Part shown: positions 1 through 8,932 of the stretch, in pieces | Layout: every line of letters begins with the position of its first letter | Position numbering within the stretch: the first letter of the stretch is position 1 | Assembly: GCF_036288925.1 (NCBI RefSeq) | Contig: NZ_CP127167.1 | Span: 1,116,001-1,180,000, forward strand | Length of the DNA stretch: 64,000 nucleotides | Reading direction: 5' to 3' | Source: Haemophilus parainfluenzae | GTDB taxonomy: Bacteria; Pseudomonadota; Gammaproteobacteria; Enterobacterales; Pasteurellaceae | Made by a program: the position numbers and the translations under genes | The notes under the pieces: model-generated | What the model was told of the DNA's origin: nothing | Databases searched by the model: none | What the model saw: the letters and a program-made list of their open reading frames with translations, nothing else

Positions 1-1
1 T

Positions 2-1021
2 GATTCATTAAAAGATGTATTAGAGCTTTCAGGTTTGGAAGATGATACAGCGAAGAACTTAATTGCCGAATATCCTGAATTAAAAAATTTACGCGCAGGT
101 CAGCAGTTCTATTGGATTTTAGATAAAGAAGATCAACTGGAGTATTTAAACTGGTTGGTATCTGAAAAAGAAGAGCGAATTTATGAGCGCACTGAAGACG
201 GCAAGTTTAAACGCCAAATCTTAGAGAAGAAGAGTATTTGGAAGAAAGAGGTATTAAAAGGCACGATTAACGGATCTTTTGCATCAAGTTTGCGTGATTT
301 AGGTTTGGATGGTCGTCAAATCAGTCAGTTAAGTTCCGCATTACAATGGCAGGTAAGCCTTCAAAAACTCAGTAAAGGCACCAAATTTGCGATTTTAGTG
401 TCACGTGAATATTTAGGTGATAAATTAACGGGACAAGGTAATGTAGAAGCTATCCATATTATAACAGGTGGTAAAAGTTATTATGGAATTCAAGCGGCAA
501 ATGGTCGCTATTATAATAGACAAGGTGAGACCCTTGGCAAGGGCTTTGCGCGTTATCCACTACAACGTCAAGCGCGTGTTTCTTCGCCATTTAATCCAAA
601 TCGTCGTCATCCAGTCACAGGACGTATTCGCCCACATAAAGGCGTCGACTTTGCTGTTGCTCCAGGTACGCCCGTTATTGCGCCAGCAGAAGGCGTAGTT
701 GAAAAGGTGGCTTATCAAGCAGGTGGTGCAGGACGTTATGTGGTGATACGTCATGGTCGCGAATATCAAACGGTGTATATGCATTTAAGTCGTGCTTTAG
801 TTCGTGCAGGGCAAACTGTGAAGAAGGGAGAGCGTATTGCTTTAACAGGAAATACAGGAATCTCAACGGGACCTCATTTACATTATGAGTTTCATATTAA
901 TGGTCGTGTTGTAAATCCATTGACAGTTAAATTACCTGGTACAAGTAGTGCAATGGCAACAGCAGAGCGTAAACAGTTCTTAGTGCAAGCGAAAGAAGCG
1001 GAAAAGATGTTAAAACTGTAG
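2..1021 (+). CDS. mepM: MepM/YebA-like M23 murein DD-endopeptidase, 5' truncated
   Basis: Periplasmic zinc metallopeptidase that cuts peptide cross-links in murein so that new strands can be inserted. The reading frame is open from base 2, so the true start lies left of the window and the TTG at 35 is internal. The visible N-terminal part resembles the OapA/LysM-like region of this family. The C-terminal part is a peptidase M23 (LytM) domain with the HxxxD motif (H coded at 635, D at 647) and the HLH motif near 875-883, giving a complete zinc site. It corresponds to the metalloprotease I remember as HI_0409. A USS-pair terminator follows at once. Family assignment is firm; the gene name is by homology. 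Confidence 0.9.
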   Translation, partial: DSLKDVLELSGLEDDTAKNLIAEYPELKNLRAGQQFYWILDKEDQLEYLNWLVSEKEERIYERTEDGKFKRQILEKKSIWKKEVLKGTINGSFASSLRDLGLDGRQISQLSSALQWQVSLQKLSKGTKFAILVSREYLGDKLTGQGNVEAIHIITGGKSYYGIQAANGRYYNRQGETLGKGFARYPLQRQARVSSPFNPNRRHPVTGRIRPHKGVDFAVAPGTPVIAPAEGVVEKVAYQAGGAGRYVVIRHGREYQTVYMHLSRALVRAGQTVKKGERIALTGNTGISTGPHLHYEFHINGRVVNPLTVKLPGTSSAMATAERKQFLVQAKEAEKMLKL

Positions 1022-1026
1022 CGAAT

Positions 1027-1057
1027 AAAGTGCGGTCAAATTTGGACCGCATTTTTT
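1027..1057 (+). terminator. Intrinsic terminator built from an inverted USS-like pair
   Basis: The arms tgcggtc (1031-1037) and gaccgca (1045-1051) pair around a short loop and are followed by six T. It closes the mepM transcript. Confidence 0.8.
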
Positions 1058-1140
1058 ATGTGCTTAAAAAATTAATCAAAAACTGACCGCACTTCATCTT
1101 TCCTCTTTTTCATCAATATGCTATCCTTCTTTGCGTTTTA

Positions 1141-1159
1141 GAATTATTCTCATTTGTTA
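1141..1159 (+). promoter_or_regulatory. Possible Fur box before the siderophore importer
   Basis: An AT-rich stretch with the imperfect inverted repeat GAATTAT/TCTCATTT directly overlaps the start of the first permease gene. Its composition and place fit a Fur operator, but the match to the GATAATGATAATCATTATC consensus is only partial. This is an inference from the operon's function. Confidence 0.3.
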
Positions 1160-2112
1160 TGATTAAGCGACGTTATCTCATTTTTCTTTTGATCGTGCTT
1201 TCCTTTGTCTCACTTTTTCTCGGGGTGAGCACTGTTAATCTGAAAGGGTTACTGAATTTTGAAGGTAATCAATGGCAGATCTTTTTAATTAGTCGCGTGC
1301 CTCGCTTAATCAGTATCTTGATTGCTGGCGCATCCTTGAGTATTTGTGGCTTGGTGATGCAGCAACTCAGTCGAAACCGATTTATTTCTCCCACCACGGC
1401 GGGCACAATGGACAGCGCACGATTAGGCATTTTAATGGCGATGCTGTTTTTCCCAACGGCTTCGATGTTGTTAAAAACCACCATTGCGGTAATAGTATCT
1501 TTCCTTGGCACATTGTTATTCATGACGATTCTGTCCCGTTTGAAATTCAAGGACACGATTTTTGTGCCTTTAGTGGGGATTATGTTCGGCAATATCATCA
1601 GTTCAATTACCGCCTTTATTGCTTATAAAGAAGATTTATTACAAAACTTATCCGGGTGGCTACAAGGAGACTTTTCTCTTGTGATGTCAGGCCGCTATGA
1701 ATTGTTGTATTTCAGTATTCCTACCCTCATCGTAGCTTATTTATTTGCACATCGTTTTTCTATTGTCGGGATGGGGAAAGATTTTGCGGTTAATCTGGGT
1801 CTAAATTACAACCAAGTACTTTATCTCGGCCTGCTCATTGTGGCGGTCGTATCTTCGATTATTATTGTGTCTGTTGGCGTGATTCCTTTCTTGGGGTTAA
1901 TTATCCCGAATATCGTCACACTTTATTTGGGTGATAACTTGAAGAAAGTGTTATCTCATACCGCCTTGTTGGGTGCCGTATTTGTTTTATTCTGCGATAT
2001 TTTAGGGCGAAGTGTGATTTATCCTTATGAGATTTCCATTAATGCCGTAGTTGGCGTATTTGGCAGTGGTATCTTCTTATTTTTATTATTAAAGCGGTAT
2101 AGAAATGGCTAA
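1159..2112 (+). CDS. FecCD-family iron-siderophore ABC permease (CeuB/FatD/VctD type), first subunit
   Basis: Inner-membrane half of a type II ABC importer that moves iron-loaded siderophore from the periplasm. The 317-residue protein is almost wholly hydrophobic with about nine membrane segments. It carries the family's conserved cytoplasmic loop GMGKDFAVNLGLN that contacts the ATPase. The next gene starts 8 bp before this one stops, so the two are translationally coupled. The order permease-permease-ATPase-binding protein is that of ceuBCDE and fat/vct catecholate importers. No outer-membrane receptor or TonB gene is present in the window. Confidence 0.88.
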   Translation: MIKRRYLIFLLIVLSFVSLFLGVSTVNLKGLLNFEGNQWQIFLISRVPRLISILIAGASLSICGLVMQQLSRNRFISPTTAGTMDSARLGILMAMLFFPTASMLLKTTIAVIVSFLGTLLFMTILSRLKFKDTIFVPLVGIMFGNIISSITAFIAYKEDLLQNLSGWLQGDFSLVMSGRYELLYFSIPTLIVAYLFAHRFSIVGMGKDFAVNLGLNYNQVLYLGLLIVAVVSSIIIVSVGVIPFLGLIIPNIVTLYLGDNLKKVLSHTALLGAVFVLFCDILGRSVIYPYEISINAVVGVFGSGIFLFLLLKRYRNG

Positions 2113-3064
2113 GAAATCTTCTTCTCAACTGATTGTATTGTCGTTGTTAGCCATTGTTTCTCTTGCACTCTATTTAGGCTACAACTTACCAAACCGTTGG
2201 CAATATGCCTTGGAAAATCGTGCCTTATCCTTAATTGCGATTGTGATTACAGGTGCGGCAATTGCACTCGCTACGATGATTTTCCAAACGGTTGTGAATA
2301 ACCGAATTCTCACGCCGAGTATTTTGGGTTTAGATTCGCTGTATTTACTGATTCAAACGACGATCATTTTTCTTTTCGGTTCAAGTACATTGCTTTCAAT
2401 GAATTCGATTGCATTGTTTGTCTTATGTACGGGATTAATGATGGCGTTTTCATTAGTGCTTTATCACTTCCTGTTTAAGAAAGAGAGCCAAAATATTTTC
2501 TTCTTGTTGCTTGTCGGGATTATTTTCGGCACCTTCTTTGGTAGCTTAACGACCTTTATGGAAGTGTTGATTGACCCAAATGAATTCCAGATCGCTCAAG
2601 ATATTGGCTTTGCAAGTTTCAACCGAATCAATACTCAAATCTTGTGGGTCGCATTAGCCATTTTAGTGGCGACCATTGTTTTCAGTTTTAAATATTGGCA
2701 TTGCTTTGATGTGTTGGCGTTAGGGCGAGAAAATGCCATTAACTTAGGTATCGATTACCAAAAGACCTTAAAAGTCCTATTAATTCTCGTGGCAATTTTA
2801 ACATCAGTATCGACCGCACTTGTTGGCCCACTTACTTTCCTTGGGTTATTGGTAATGAATGTAACTTTTGAATTTATTCGTGATTATCGCCATAAGGTGC
2901 TTATTCCTGCTGCGATGTTAATTTCCATTATTACCTTGGTTTTTGGGCAATTATTGGTTACTCATATTTTTACCTTCCGCACGACATTAAGCATCATCGT
3001 TAATTTTGTCGGCGGTGTGTACTTTATTTATTTGTTATTAAGAGCAAACAAAAAATGGCAATAG
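2105..3064 (+). CDS. FecCD-family iron-siderophore ABC permease (CeuC/FatC/VctG type), second subunit
   Basis: Second membrane subunit, 319 residues, forming a heterodimer with the upstream permease. It shows repeated hydrophobic helices and the ATPase-contact loop ALGRENAINLGIDYQ in its second half. It overlaps the previous gene by 8 bp and the ATPase gene by 10 bp, which argues for one transcript and fixed stoichiometry. Assignment to the FecCD family is firm. Assignment to a catecholate substrate rests on the binding protein at the end of the operon. Confidence 0.88.
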   Translation: MAKKSSSQLIVLSLLAIVSLALYLGYNLPNRWQYALENRALSLIAIVITGAAIALATMIFQTVVNNRILTPSILGLDSLYLLIQTTIIFLFGSSTLLSMNSIALFVLCTGLMMAFSLVLYHFLFKKESQNIFFLLLVGIIFGTFFGSLTTFMEVLIDPNEFQIAQDIGFASFNRINTQILWVALAILVATIVFSFKYWHCFDVLALGRENAINLGIDYQKTLKVLLILVAILTSVSTALVGPLTFLGLLVMNVTFEFIRDYRHKVLIPAAMLISIITLVFGQLLVTHIFTFRTTLSIIVNFVGGVYFIYLLLRANKKWQ

Positions 3065-3816
3065 AAATTCGCAATATTACGAAAAGTTACGGAAGCAAAA
3101 AGGTGGTGGACAACGTGTCTGTCACCATCCCAACGGGGAAAATTACGTCTTTTATCGGACCGAATGGCGCGGGGAAGAGTACAGTGCTGTCTATTATGAG
3201 CCGTTTGTTGAATGCTGATAGTGGCGAGATTTATCTCAACGGTGAATTGCTCAATCGTAAGAAAAGTAGCGATATTGCGAAACAGCTTGCGATTTTAAAG
3301 CAGACTAACAACATTAATTTGCGTCTAAGCATTGAAGATTTGGTCGCTTTTGGGCGTTTTCCTTATTCCAAAGGAAATTTAACTCAAACTGACCACACTT
3401 TTATTGATAATGCCATTGCTTATATGGATTTAGATGATATTCGTCATCAATATATCGATAACTTAAGTGGTGGGCAGCGACAACGCGCTTATATTGCGAT
3501 GACGCTTGCACAAGATACCGATTATATTTTGTTGGATGAACCATTAAATAATCTGGATATGAAACATTCTGTGCAGATCATGCAAGTTTTGCGTAAATTA
3601 GCGACAGAACTCAACAAAACCGTGGTGATTGTGATTCATGATATTAATTTCGCCTCTTGTTATTCTGACTATATTGTTGCCATGAAAAATGGAAAATTAG
3701 TCCAACAAGGTGAAGTTAACCACATTATGCAATCAACCGTATTACAAGATATTTATGATATGACGATCCCTATTCAGAATATCGATAATAACAAAATTGC
3801 TGTTTACTTTAGATAA
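3055..3816 (+). CDS. Iron-siderophore ABC transporter ATPase (CeuD/FatE/VctC type)
   Basis: Cytoplasmic ATPase that powers the importer. All nucleotide-binding motifs are present: Walker A GPNGAGKST (35-43), a signature LSGGQRQR (137-144), Walker B ILLDEP (158-163) and the switch histidine H195 in VIHD. At 253 residues it is normal for the FepC/FhuC group. It overlaps the second permease by 10 bp and ends 14 bp before the binding-protein gene. I see no missing catalytic residue. Confidence 0.9.
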   Translation: MAIEIRNITKSYGSKKVVDNVSVTIPTGKITSFIGPNGAGKSTVLSIMSRLLNADSGEIYLNGELLNRKKSSDIAKQLAILKQTNNINLRLSIEDLVAFGRFPYSKGNLTQTDHTFIDNAIAYMDLDDIRHQYIDNLSGGQRQRAYIAMTLAQDTDYILLDEPLNNLDMKHSVQIMQVLRKLATELNKTVVIVIHDINFASCYSDYIVAMKNGKLVQQGEVNHIMQSTVLQDIYDMTIPIQNIDNNKIAVYFR

Positions 3817-3830
3817 ATAAGGAAATCTTT

Positions 3831-4739
3831 ATGAAAAAAACATTATCAACTTTAGCACTTTCACTCTTCGCACTTTCTGGTGTTGTACAAGCTGCGGATA
3901 TTACGGTGGAAAATTCTGTTAGAAAACAAGTTGTGCCACAAAACCCACAACGAGTTATTGTGCTCGATTTTGGTGCAGCTGATACGCTTCGTGCATTAGG
4001 TGTGCAAGATAAAATAGTGGGCTTCCCACAAAGCGGAAAAATTCCAAACTATCTTTCAGAATTTGCAGACAAAAAATATAAAAATGTTGGTGATTTGAAA
4101 GAACAATCATTGGAGCAAATTAACGAACTTAATCCAGATTTGATCATTGCGTCTAAACGTCAAGAAAAAATGATCGACAAGTTTAAGGAAATAGCCCCCG
4201 TGTTGAATGTGGATTATGACTACAACAATTACTACCCGAGTTTTCAACAAAATGTGACCGCACTTGGTCAGATCTTTGACAAAGAAAATGTAGCAAAAGA
4301 GAAATTATCCGAGTTAGACAGTAAAGTTGCGCAAGTTGCAAAAGACGCACAAAGCAAAACGGCACTATTAGTGTTGGTTAATGAAAGTAAAATCAGTGCT
4401 TTTGGTGATGGTTCTCGCTATGGTATGGTGTATCAAAAATTTGGTTTTAAACCGATTGATGACAGCATCAAATCGTCTACGCATGGACAAAGCGTTGGTT
4501 TTGAATATATCTTAGAAAAAAATCCAGACTTTTTACTCGTAGTGGATCGTACAGCGGCCATTACAGAAAAAGCCAACAATGCGCAAAAAGTATTGGATAA
4601 CGATATCATCAAACAAACCAAAGCATATAAAGATGGACACATTGTGTACCTTGATGCAGCCAATTGGTATCTTGCATTTGGTGGTTTAGAAAGTATGGAA
4701 ATCATTGCACAAGAACTTGATCGTGCAGTGAAAAAATAA
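3831..4739 (+). CDS. Periplasmic siderophore-binding protein, CeuE/FatB/VctP-like
   Basis: A 302-residue precursor with a clean signal peptide (charged MKK, hydrophobic core, cleavage after VQA about residue 21). There is no lipobox, so it is a free periplasmic protein. The fold is the class III substrate-binding protein of iron-siderophore uptake. H218 (in STHGQ), R240 (in VVDRT) and Y280 (in NWYLAFGG) line up with the CeuE residues His227, Arg249 and Tyr288. In CeuE the His and Tyr coordinate iron directly in bis-catecholate complexes. This suggests tetradentate catecholates such as degraded enterobactin as ligand. A terminator follows. Confidence 0.88.
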   Translation: MKKTLSTLALSLFALSGVVQAADITVENSVRKQVVPQNPQRVIVLDFGAADTLRALGVQDKIVGFPQSGKIPNYLSEFADKKYKNVGDLKEQSLEQINELNPDLIIASKRQEKMIDKFKEIAPVLNVDYDYNNYYPSFQQNVTALGQIFDKENVAKEKLSELDSKVAQVAKDAQSKTALLVLVNESKISAFGDGSRYGMVYQKFGFKPIDDSIKSSTHGQSVGFEYILEKNPDFLLVVDRTAAITEKANNAQKVLDNDIIKQTKAYKDGHIVYLDAANWYLAFGGLESMEIIAQELDRAVKK

Positions 4740-4754
4740 TACGAAAAATCATTT

Positions 4755-4784
4755 AAAAGGGCAGTCAATGATTGCCCTTTTTAT
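4755..4784 (+). terminator. Intrinsic terminator of the siderophore operon
   Basis: AAAGGGCA (4756-4763) pairs with TGCCCTTT (4773-4780) around a 9-nt loop, followed by T-rich sequence. Confidence 0.85.
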
Positions 4785-4859
4785 ATGTAAATTAATCTTT
4801 ACACATATCAATAAACTTCCTATCATATCGGCATCATTCAATAAAACAGAGCTTATTTT

Positions 4860-5810
4860 ATGCTGACATTTAATCCACAAGATCCGTTCTCTTGCTTTGT
4901 CACTCAAAGCCTTTCCATGAAAAGTGCGGTCGAAAATGCACAACGTTTTGCGATGTTTGATGTGCCGCTTTTAATTCAAGGTGAAACGGGCACGGGTAAA
5001 GATTTATTAGCCAAAGCTTGCCATTTTGCGAGCTTGCGTCGTGAGAAAAAATTCATTGCAGTAAACTGTGCAGGCCTGCCGGATGAAGATGCGGAAAGCG
5101 AAATGTTTGGGCGGAAAGTGAGTGACAGTGAAACCATCGGTTTTTTTGAATATGCTCACGAAGGTACGGTGTTGTTAGATGGCATTGCCGAGCTTTCATT
5201 AAGTTTACAGGCAAAATTATTGCGTTTTTTAACTGATGGTTCTTTCCGTCGAGTGGGTGAAGAAGAAGAACATCATGCAAATGTTCGGGTGATTTGTACG
5301 TCACAAGAACCGATGGAAAAGCTGTTAGAACAAGGGAAATTGCGCAGTGATTTATTCCATCGCTTAAATGTCTTAGCACTAAATGTACCGCCATTGCGTG
5401 AGCGAGTTGAAGATATTCAGTCTTTAACGGACGGTTTTTTGCAAGAAATTAGCACGCAGCTTAAGATTTCAATGCCGCAATATGATGCTGATTTTTTGAA
5501 TTATTTGAAAGGGCAGCCTTGGCAAGGCAATGTACGAGAGCTTTACAATGTCTTGTATCGCGCCTGTTCCTTAGCGAAAAATAACCAGCTTGATATTGAA
5601 AGTTTAAATTTAAAACCCGTACAAAGTGCGGTCATTTCTGTGGATGATTTTGGTGAGCAAACCCTGGATGAGATCATGGGACAATATGAGGCGAGTGTAT
5701 TGCGTACTTTTTATGCTCAGTATCCAAGTACACGAAAATTAGCACAACGATTAGGCGTATCACATACGGCGATCGCCAATAAATTAAAACAATACGGTAT
5801 TAGTAAATAA
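4860..5810 (+). CDS. tyrR: TyrR-like aromatic amino-acid regulator, short form
   Basis: DNA-binding regulator of aromatic amino-acid genes. The 316 residues hold only the AAA+ core and a Fis-type helix-turn-helix. The ACT and PAS domains at the N-terminus of E. coli TyrR (513 aa) are absent. Walker A is GETGTGKD (41-48) and Walker B lies in [11 protein letters not shown]. The sigma-54 contact loop GAFTGA is not present (SETIGFF at that place), as in TyrR itself, so it should act with sigma-70 polymerase. The HTH is near residues 290-312. It matches the short TyrR I remember in H. influenzae (HI_0410). It converges on hflX and overlaps it by 11 bp. Confidence 0.9.
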   Translation: MLTFNPQDPFSCFVTQSLSMKSAVENAQRFAMFDVPLLIQGETGTGKDLLAKACHFASLRREKKFIAVNCAGLPDEDAESEMFGRKVSDSETIGFFEYAHEGTVLLDGIAELSLSLQAKLLRFLTDGSFRRVGEEEEHHANVRVICTSQEPMEKLLEQGKLRSDLFHRLNVLALNVPPLRERVEDIQSLTDGFLQEISTQLKISMPQYDADFLNYLKGQPWQGNVRELYNVLYRACSLAKNNQLDIESLNLKPVQSAVISVDDFGEQTLDEIMGQYEASVLRTFYAQYPSTRKLAQRLGVSHTAIANKLKQYGISK

Positions 5811-7146
5811 TTTCTGACAGTTTAGGGAATTGTTTACAAAGTTTGAGCCATTCGACTTTATCAATTTGTACATTGAGGATAAATTCACCTTCATCCGAAA
5901 TTTGTTCGTGACGAATGCTATCTAATTGATAGAGCGCATGGCGAATTTTGCCCTCTTGCGGGAGCAGCGTGAGAGTGAAAGAAAGTATCTCATTTTTCAA
6001 CCGCACTTTAATGGCTTCAAGTAGCAGATCTAATCCTTCACCTGAATGTGCTGAAAGGTAAACGGCAACGGGCTTATTCTCGTCATCATATTCAATATGG
6101 GGCGCTACATTTTCCAATAAATCGATTTTGTTATACACCAACAATACCGGTACTTTGTTAGCCTTAATTTCTTCCAATACTAAATTCACCGCTTCAATAT
6201 TTTCGATCTTTCGAGCGTCTGCCGCATCAATGACGTGCAATAACAAACTGGCTTCTACCGTTTCTTGCAAGGTAGATTTAAAAGCGGACACTAAATCATG
6301 AGGGAGCTGGCGAACAAAACCAACGGTATCGGCGAGAATTGAAGTACCAACATCTTGAATTTGTAAACGTCTTAATGTGGGATCGAGGGTAGCAAAAAGC
6401 TGATCCGCGGCATAGACATTGGCTTGTGTGATGAAATTGAATAGTGTCGATTTGCCCGCATTGGTATAACCGACCAAAGAAATGGTAGGGATATCCGCTT
6501 TTTGTCGAGTTTGATTACGTTGTTTTTCGACTTTCGCCAAACGATTTTGCAACTGCGCAATACGCACCTTGATTAAACGGCGATCCGTTTCTAATTGCGT
6601 TTCGCCTGGACCACGTAACCCAACCGCACCTTTTTGCTGATCTAAGCCTGTTTTTCGACGAACTAATCGAGTCGATAAATGCTTGAGTTGGGCTAATTCA
6701 ACTTGCAATTTTCCTTCGTGCGATCGGGCTCGTTGGGCAAAGATATCTAAAATCACCCCAGTGCGATCCACAACACGGCATTGGCAGATGCTTTCTAAAT
6801 TACGGGTTTGTGCAGGGGTTAATTGATGATTCACCAAAACAACATCGGCATCTAAGGCTTTTACTGCATCCGCAATTTCTTGTGCTTTTCCTTCACCGAT
6901 AAAATATTTTGCTTGTGGTGTAGTACGGCTCGTGGTGATGATTTGTAAAATCTCAACATTGGCAGATTCTGCTAAAAGCTGGAATTCTTGCAGATCTTCA
7001 ATGTTTTTATTTTGAGAAAAGAAAACATGCACGACGACAGCTTTATCTTTTGCCGATTGGTTATTGTCGCCTGTTTTAGATGACGAAAGTGCGGTTGAAA
7101 TTTCTGGTGAATTTTCAACCGCACTTAAATTGATGAAATCATTCAT
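5800..7146 (-). CDS. hflX: GTPase HflX
   Basis: Ribosome-associated GTPase that splits stalled 70S ribosomes, notably under heat stress. Motifs: HflX-specific [13 protein letters not shown] (178-190), G1 GYTNAGKST (226-234), G3 DTVG (273-276) and G4 NKID (339-342). The N-terminal ~33 residues have no counterpart in E. coli HflX, whose homology begins at about [10 protein letters not shown] (36-45). This extension contains an inverted USS pair at 7087-7127. No better start follows the extension, so I keep the ATG 9 bp after hfq. hfq-hflX adjacency is the enterobacterial order. Confidence 0.93.
   Translation of the reverse strand: MNDFINLSAVENSPEISTALSSSKTGDNNQSAKDKAVVVHVFFSQNKNIEDLQEFQLLAESANVEILQIITTSRTTPQAKYFIGEGKAQEIADAVKALDADVVLVNHQLTPAQTRNLESICQCRVVDRTGVILDIFAQRARSHEGKLQVELAQLKHLSTRLVRRKTGLDQQKGAVGLRGPGETQLETDRRLIKVRIAQLQNRLAKVEKQRNQTRQKADIPTISLVGYTNAGKSTLFNFITQANVYAADQLFATLDPTLRRLQIQDVGTSILADTVGFVRQLPHDLVSAFKSTLQETVEASLLLHVIDAADARKIENIEAVNLVLEEIKANKVPVLLVYNKIDLLENVAPHIEYDDENKPVAVYLSAHSGEGLDLLLEAIKVRLKNEILSFTLTLLPQEGKIRHALYQLDSIRHEQISDEGEFILNVQIDKVEWLKLCKQFPKLSEIIY
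7087..7127. repeat. Inverted USS pair lying inside the hflX 5' coding region
   Basis: AAAGTGCGGTTGAAA (7087-7101) and TTTTCAACCGCACTTA (7113-7128) face each other around a short spacer. Elsewhere in the window such pairs are transcription terminators between genes. Here the pair is translated as part of the non-conserved HflX N-terminus, between hfq and the conserved hflX body. Confidence 0.85.
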
Positions 7147-7155
7147 TGAACAGAA

Positions 7156-7437
7156 CTATTCTGCTTGTGTTTCTACTTCCGCTGCAGCATCAGAAGCTTG
7201 TGCTGCATGATGACCGTTATTATTGTGGTGAGAAACAGAACGTGCTGGAACCACAGTTGAAATAGCGTGTTTATACACCATTTGATTAACAGTGTTTTTT
7301 AATAAAATCACGAATTGGTCGAATGATTCGATTTGACCCTGTAATTTAATCCCATTAACGAGATAAATCGAAACAGGAATACGTTCACGGCGTAACGCAT
7401 TCAAATAAGGATCTTGTAATGATTGTCCTTTTGCCAT
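7156..7437 (-). CDS. hfq: RNA chaperone Hfq
   Basis: Hexameric Sm-like protein that pairs small RNAs with mRNAs. It has 93 residues. Sm1 spans about 8-48 (with the conserved [22 protein letters not shown] start region) and Sm2 carries the YKHAIST motif at about 55-61. The C-terminal tail is short and His/Asn-rich (HHNNNGHH), then acidic. The gene is followed 9 bp later by hflX and preceded by its own promoter overlapping the rluC stop codon. Confidence 0.96.
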   Translation of the reverse strand: MAKGQSLQDPYLNALRRERIPVSIYLVNGIKLQGQIESFDQFVILLKNTVNQMVYKHAISTVVPARSVSHHNNNGHHAAQASDAAAEVETQAE

Positions 7438-7499
7438 TTTTTGCTATCCTTTGTTGTTATATGTTAATTAATGATAGAAACGAGTTGTCTCCGTTATCA

Positions 7500-7528
7500 A
7501 ATATAGCAATAAACATTTTTCTTGTCTA
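7500..7528 (-). promoter_or_regulatory. Sigma-70 promoter for hfq-hflX
   Basis: On the minus strand, TAGACA (7528-7523) and TATATT (7505-7500) are separated by exactly 17 bp. The -35 box overlaps the stop codon of rluC, so hfq can be transcribed independently of rluC. Confidence 0.6.
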
Positions 7529-8506
7529 TGGGTTTATCTCTTTGCTTTCACGCAGTTTTTTCAGAATTGTTTTCATTTTTTCATCTAGTTGTGCGTTGAA
7601 ACGTAATGTTTCGCCCGTTTTAGGGTGTTCAAATCGAATAGAAAATGCATGTAAAAACAAACGATTGAGTCCGAGATCTTGCATATATTTATCGAATTCT
7701 TTATCACCGTATTTATCATCCAGCGCGATTGGGTGACCGGCATATTGAGTATGAACTCGGATCTGATGGGTCCTTCCCGTTACAGGCGACGCTTTTACTA
7801 AGGTCGCATTCTGGTAGCGTTCTTCAATAGCAAATCGCGTTTCAGAAGGTTTGCCTTGTTCACTGACTTTAACGATGCGTTCGCCACTGGCTAATTCATT
7901 TTTTAATAAAGGTGCTTGCACGACTTTCACATGAGATTGCCATTGTCCACGCACGAGTGCGAGATAGTCTTTTTGTACCGTTTTAACACGAAGTTGTTCG
8001 TGTAAGTTGCGTAAGGCAGAGCGTTTCTTTGCCACCAATAAAATGCCTGATGTATCTCTGTCTAAGCGATGAACCAATTCTAAAAAACGGGCTTCAGGAC
8101 GTAATGCACGCAAGGCTTCTATCACACCAAAATTCAAGCCACTTCCGCCATGAACCGCAATGCCAGAAGGTTTGTTCAATACTAATAAACAATCATCTTC
8201 AAAAATAATATGGCTTTCAAGGGAGGCGACTTTATTCAAGTTTTTAGAAATCGGCGCGGTATTTTTTTCAGAAACACGAACTGGTGGCACACGCACCACA
8301 TCACCATTTTGCAATTTATATTCAGGTTTGATTCGTCCTTTGTTCACACGAACTTCGCCTTTACGCAGAATGCGATAAATCAAACTTTTTGGCACACCTT
8401 TTAATTTTGCCAATAAATAATTATCAATGCGTTGTCCTGCTTCATCCTCAGAAACGGTGAGCATTTTGACGGATTGATTGATGATTTTTTCTTGTTTTTC
8501 AGTCAT
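7526..8506 (-). CDS. rluC: 23S rRNA pseudouridine synthase RluC
   Basis: Converts uridines 955, 2504 and 2580 (E. coli numbering) of 23S rRNA to pseudouridine. The 326 residues contain an S4 RNA-binding domain (about 20-75) and an RsuA/RluA catalytic domain with the invariant HRLDRDTSG motif, whose catalytic aspartate is D149. It lies next to rne in divergent orientation, as in E. coli and H. influenzae. Length and motifs are normal. Confidence 0.93.
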   Translation of the reverse strand: MTEKQEKIINQSVKMLTVSEDEAGQRIDNYLLAKLKGVPKSLIYRILRKGEVRVNKGRIKPEYKLQNGDVVRVPPVRVSEKNTAPISKNLNKVASLESHIIFEDDCLLVLNKPSGIAVHGGSGLNFGVIEALRALRPEARFLELVHRLDRDTSGILLVAKKRSALRNLHEQLRVKTVQKDYLALVRGQWQSHVKVVQAPLLKNELASGERIVKVSEQGKPSETRFAIEERYQNATLVKASPVTGRTHQIRVHTQYAGHPIALDDKYGDKEFDKYMQDLGLNRLFLHAFSIRFEHPKTGETLRFNAQLDEKMKTILKKLRESKEINP

Positions 8507-8932
8507 TGAATCTGTCCTTTAAAAATTGGGCTGAATCATATCACAATATCCCTGGTGATAATAGCAAGAATGCCTTGCTAATTTAGCCCCGAATGTGGAT
8601 AATAGAGCGTCTTTCTATGCCTAAAATTTGGCATTTAGAAAGCGATTTTGTATGTTGGTCAATACTCAATGCAGCGAATGGCATAAGACATTGATAATCA
8701 ACATATTTTTCTTGAAGATTAACGCTTCCTTGCAATGCGTAATTAACACACCGCATTGTTTTACGAAAATTGTCTTAGATAACAATTGAGTATGCTATCA
8801 ATGCACCCAGCAACACACAGTCGTGAGATTGACTGTTCGCGAGAAACACGAGGTCGATGGCTAAGGTCAGTCAATCTGTAAAGTGCGGTTAATTTTCAAG
8901 GTATTTTAGATAATTCAAACGAGAAATTGACA
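8507..8932. promoter_or_regulatory. rluC-rne divergent intergenic region with a structured rne leader
   Basis: No gene is visible in these 426 bases. Structures: an imperfect hairpin CTTTCTA-TGCC/GGCA-TT-TAGAAAG (8611-8642); CAATGCG/CGCATTG (8733-8758); and a perfect 9-bp stem AGATTGACT/AGTCAATCT enclosing 8826-8876, about 55 bases before the rne start. A candidate promoter is TTGTCT (8770-8775) with a TATGCT-like box near 8791. A USS lies at 8879. The long leader with a stable stem near the start fits the conserved RNase E 5'-UTR element used for feedback control, but the match to that family was not tested. Confidence 0.6.

Noticed and set aside
1159..4739. Zinc (Znu) importer as identity for the ABC operon near mepM
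   Set aside because: The permeases are FecCD-type, the binding protein lacks a His-rich loop, and CeuE-type ligand residues are present.
7419..7736. 105-codon plus-strand frame over the hfq promoter and rluC end
   Set aside because: It runs antisense to rluC and the hfq promoter with no RBS or family similarity.
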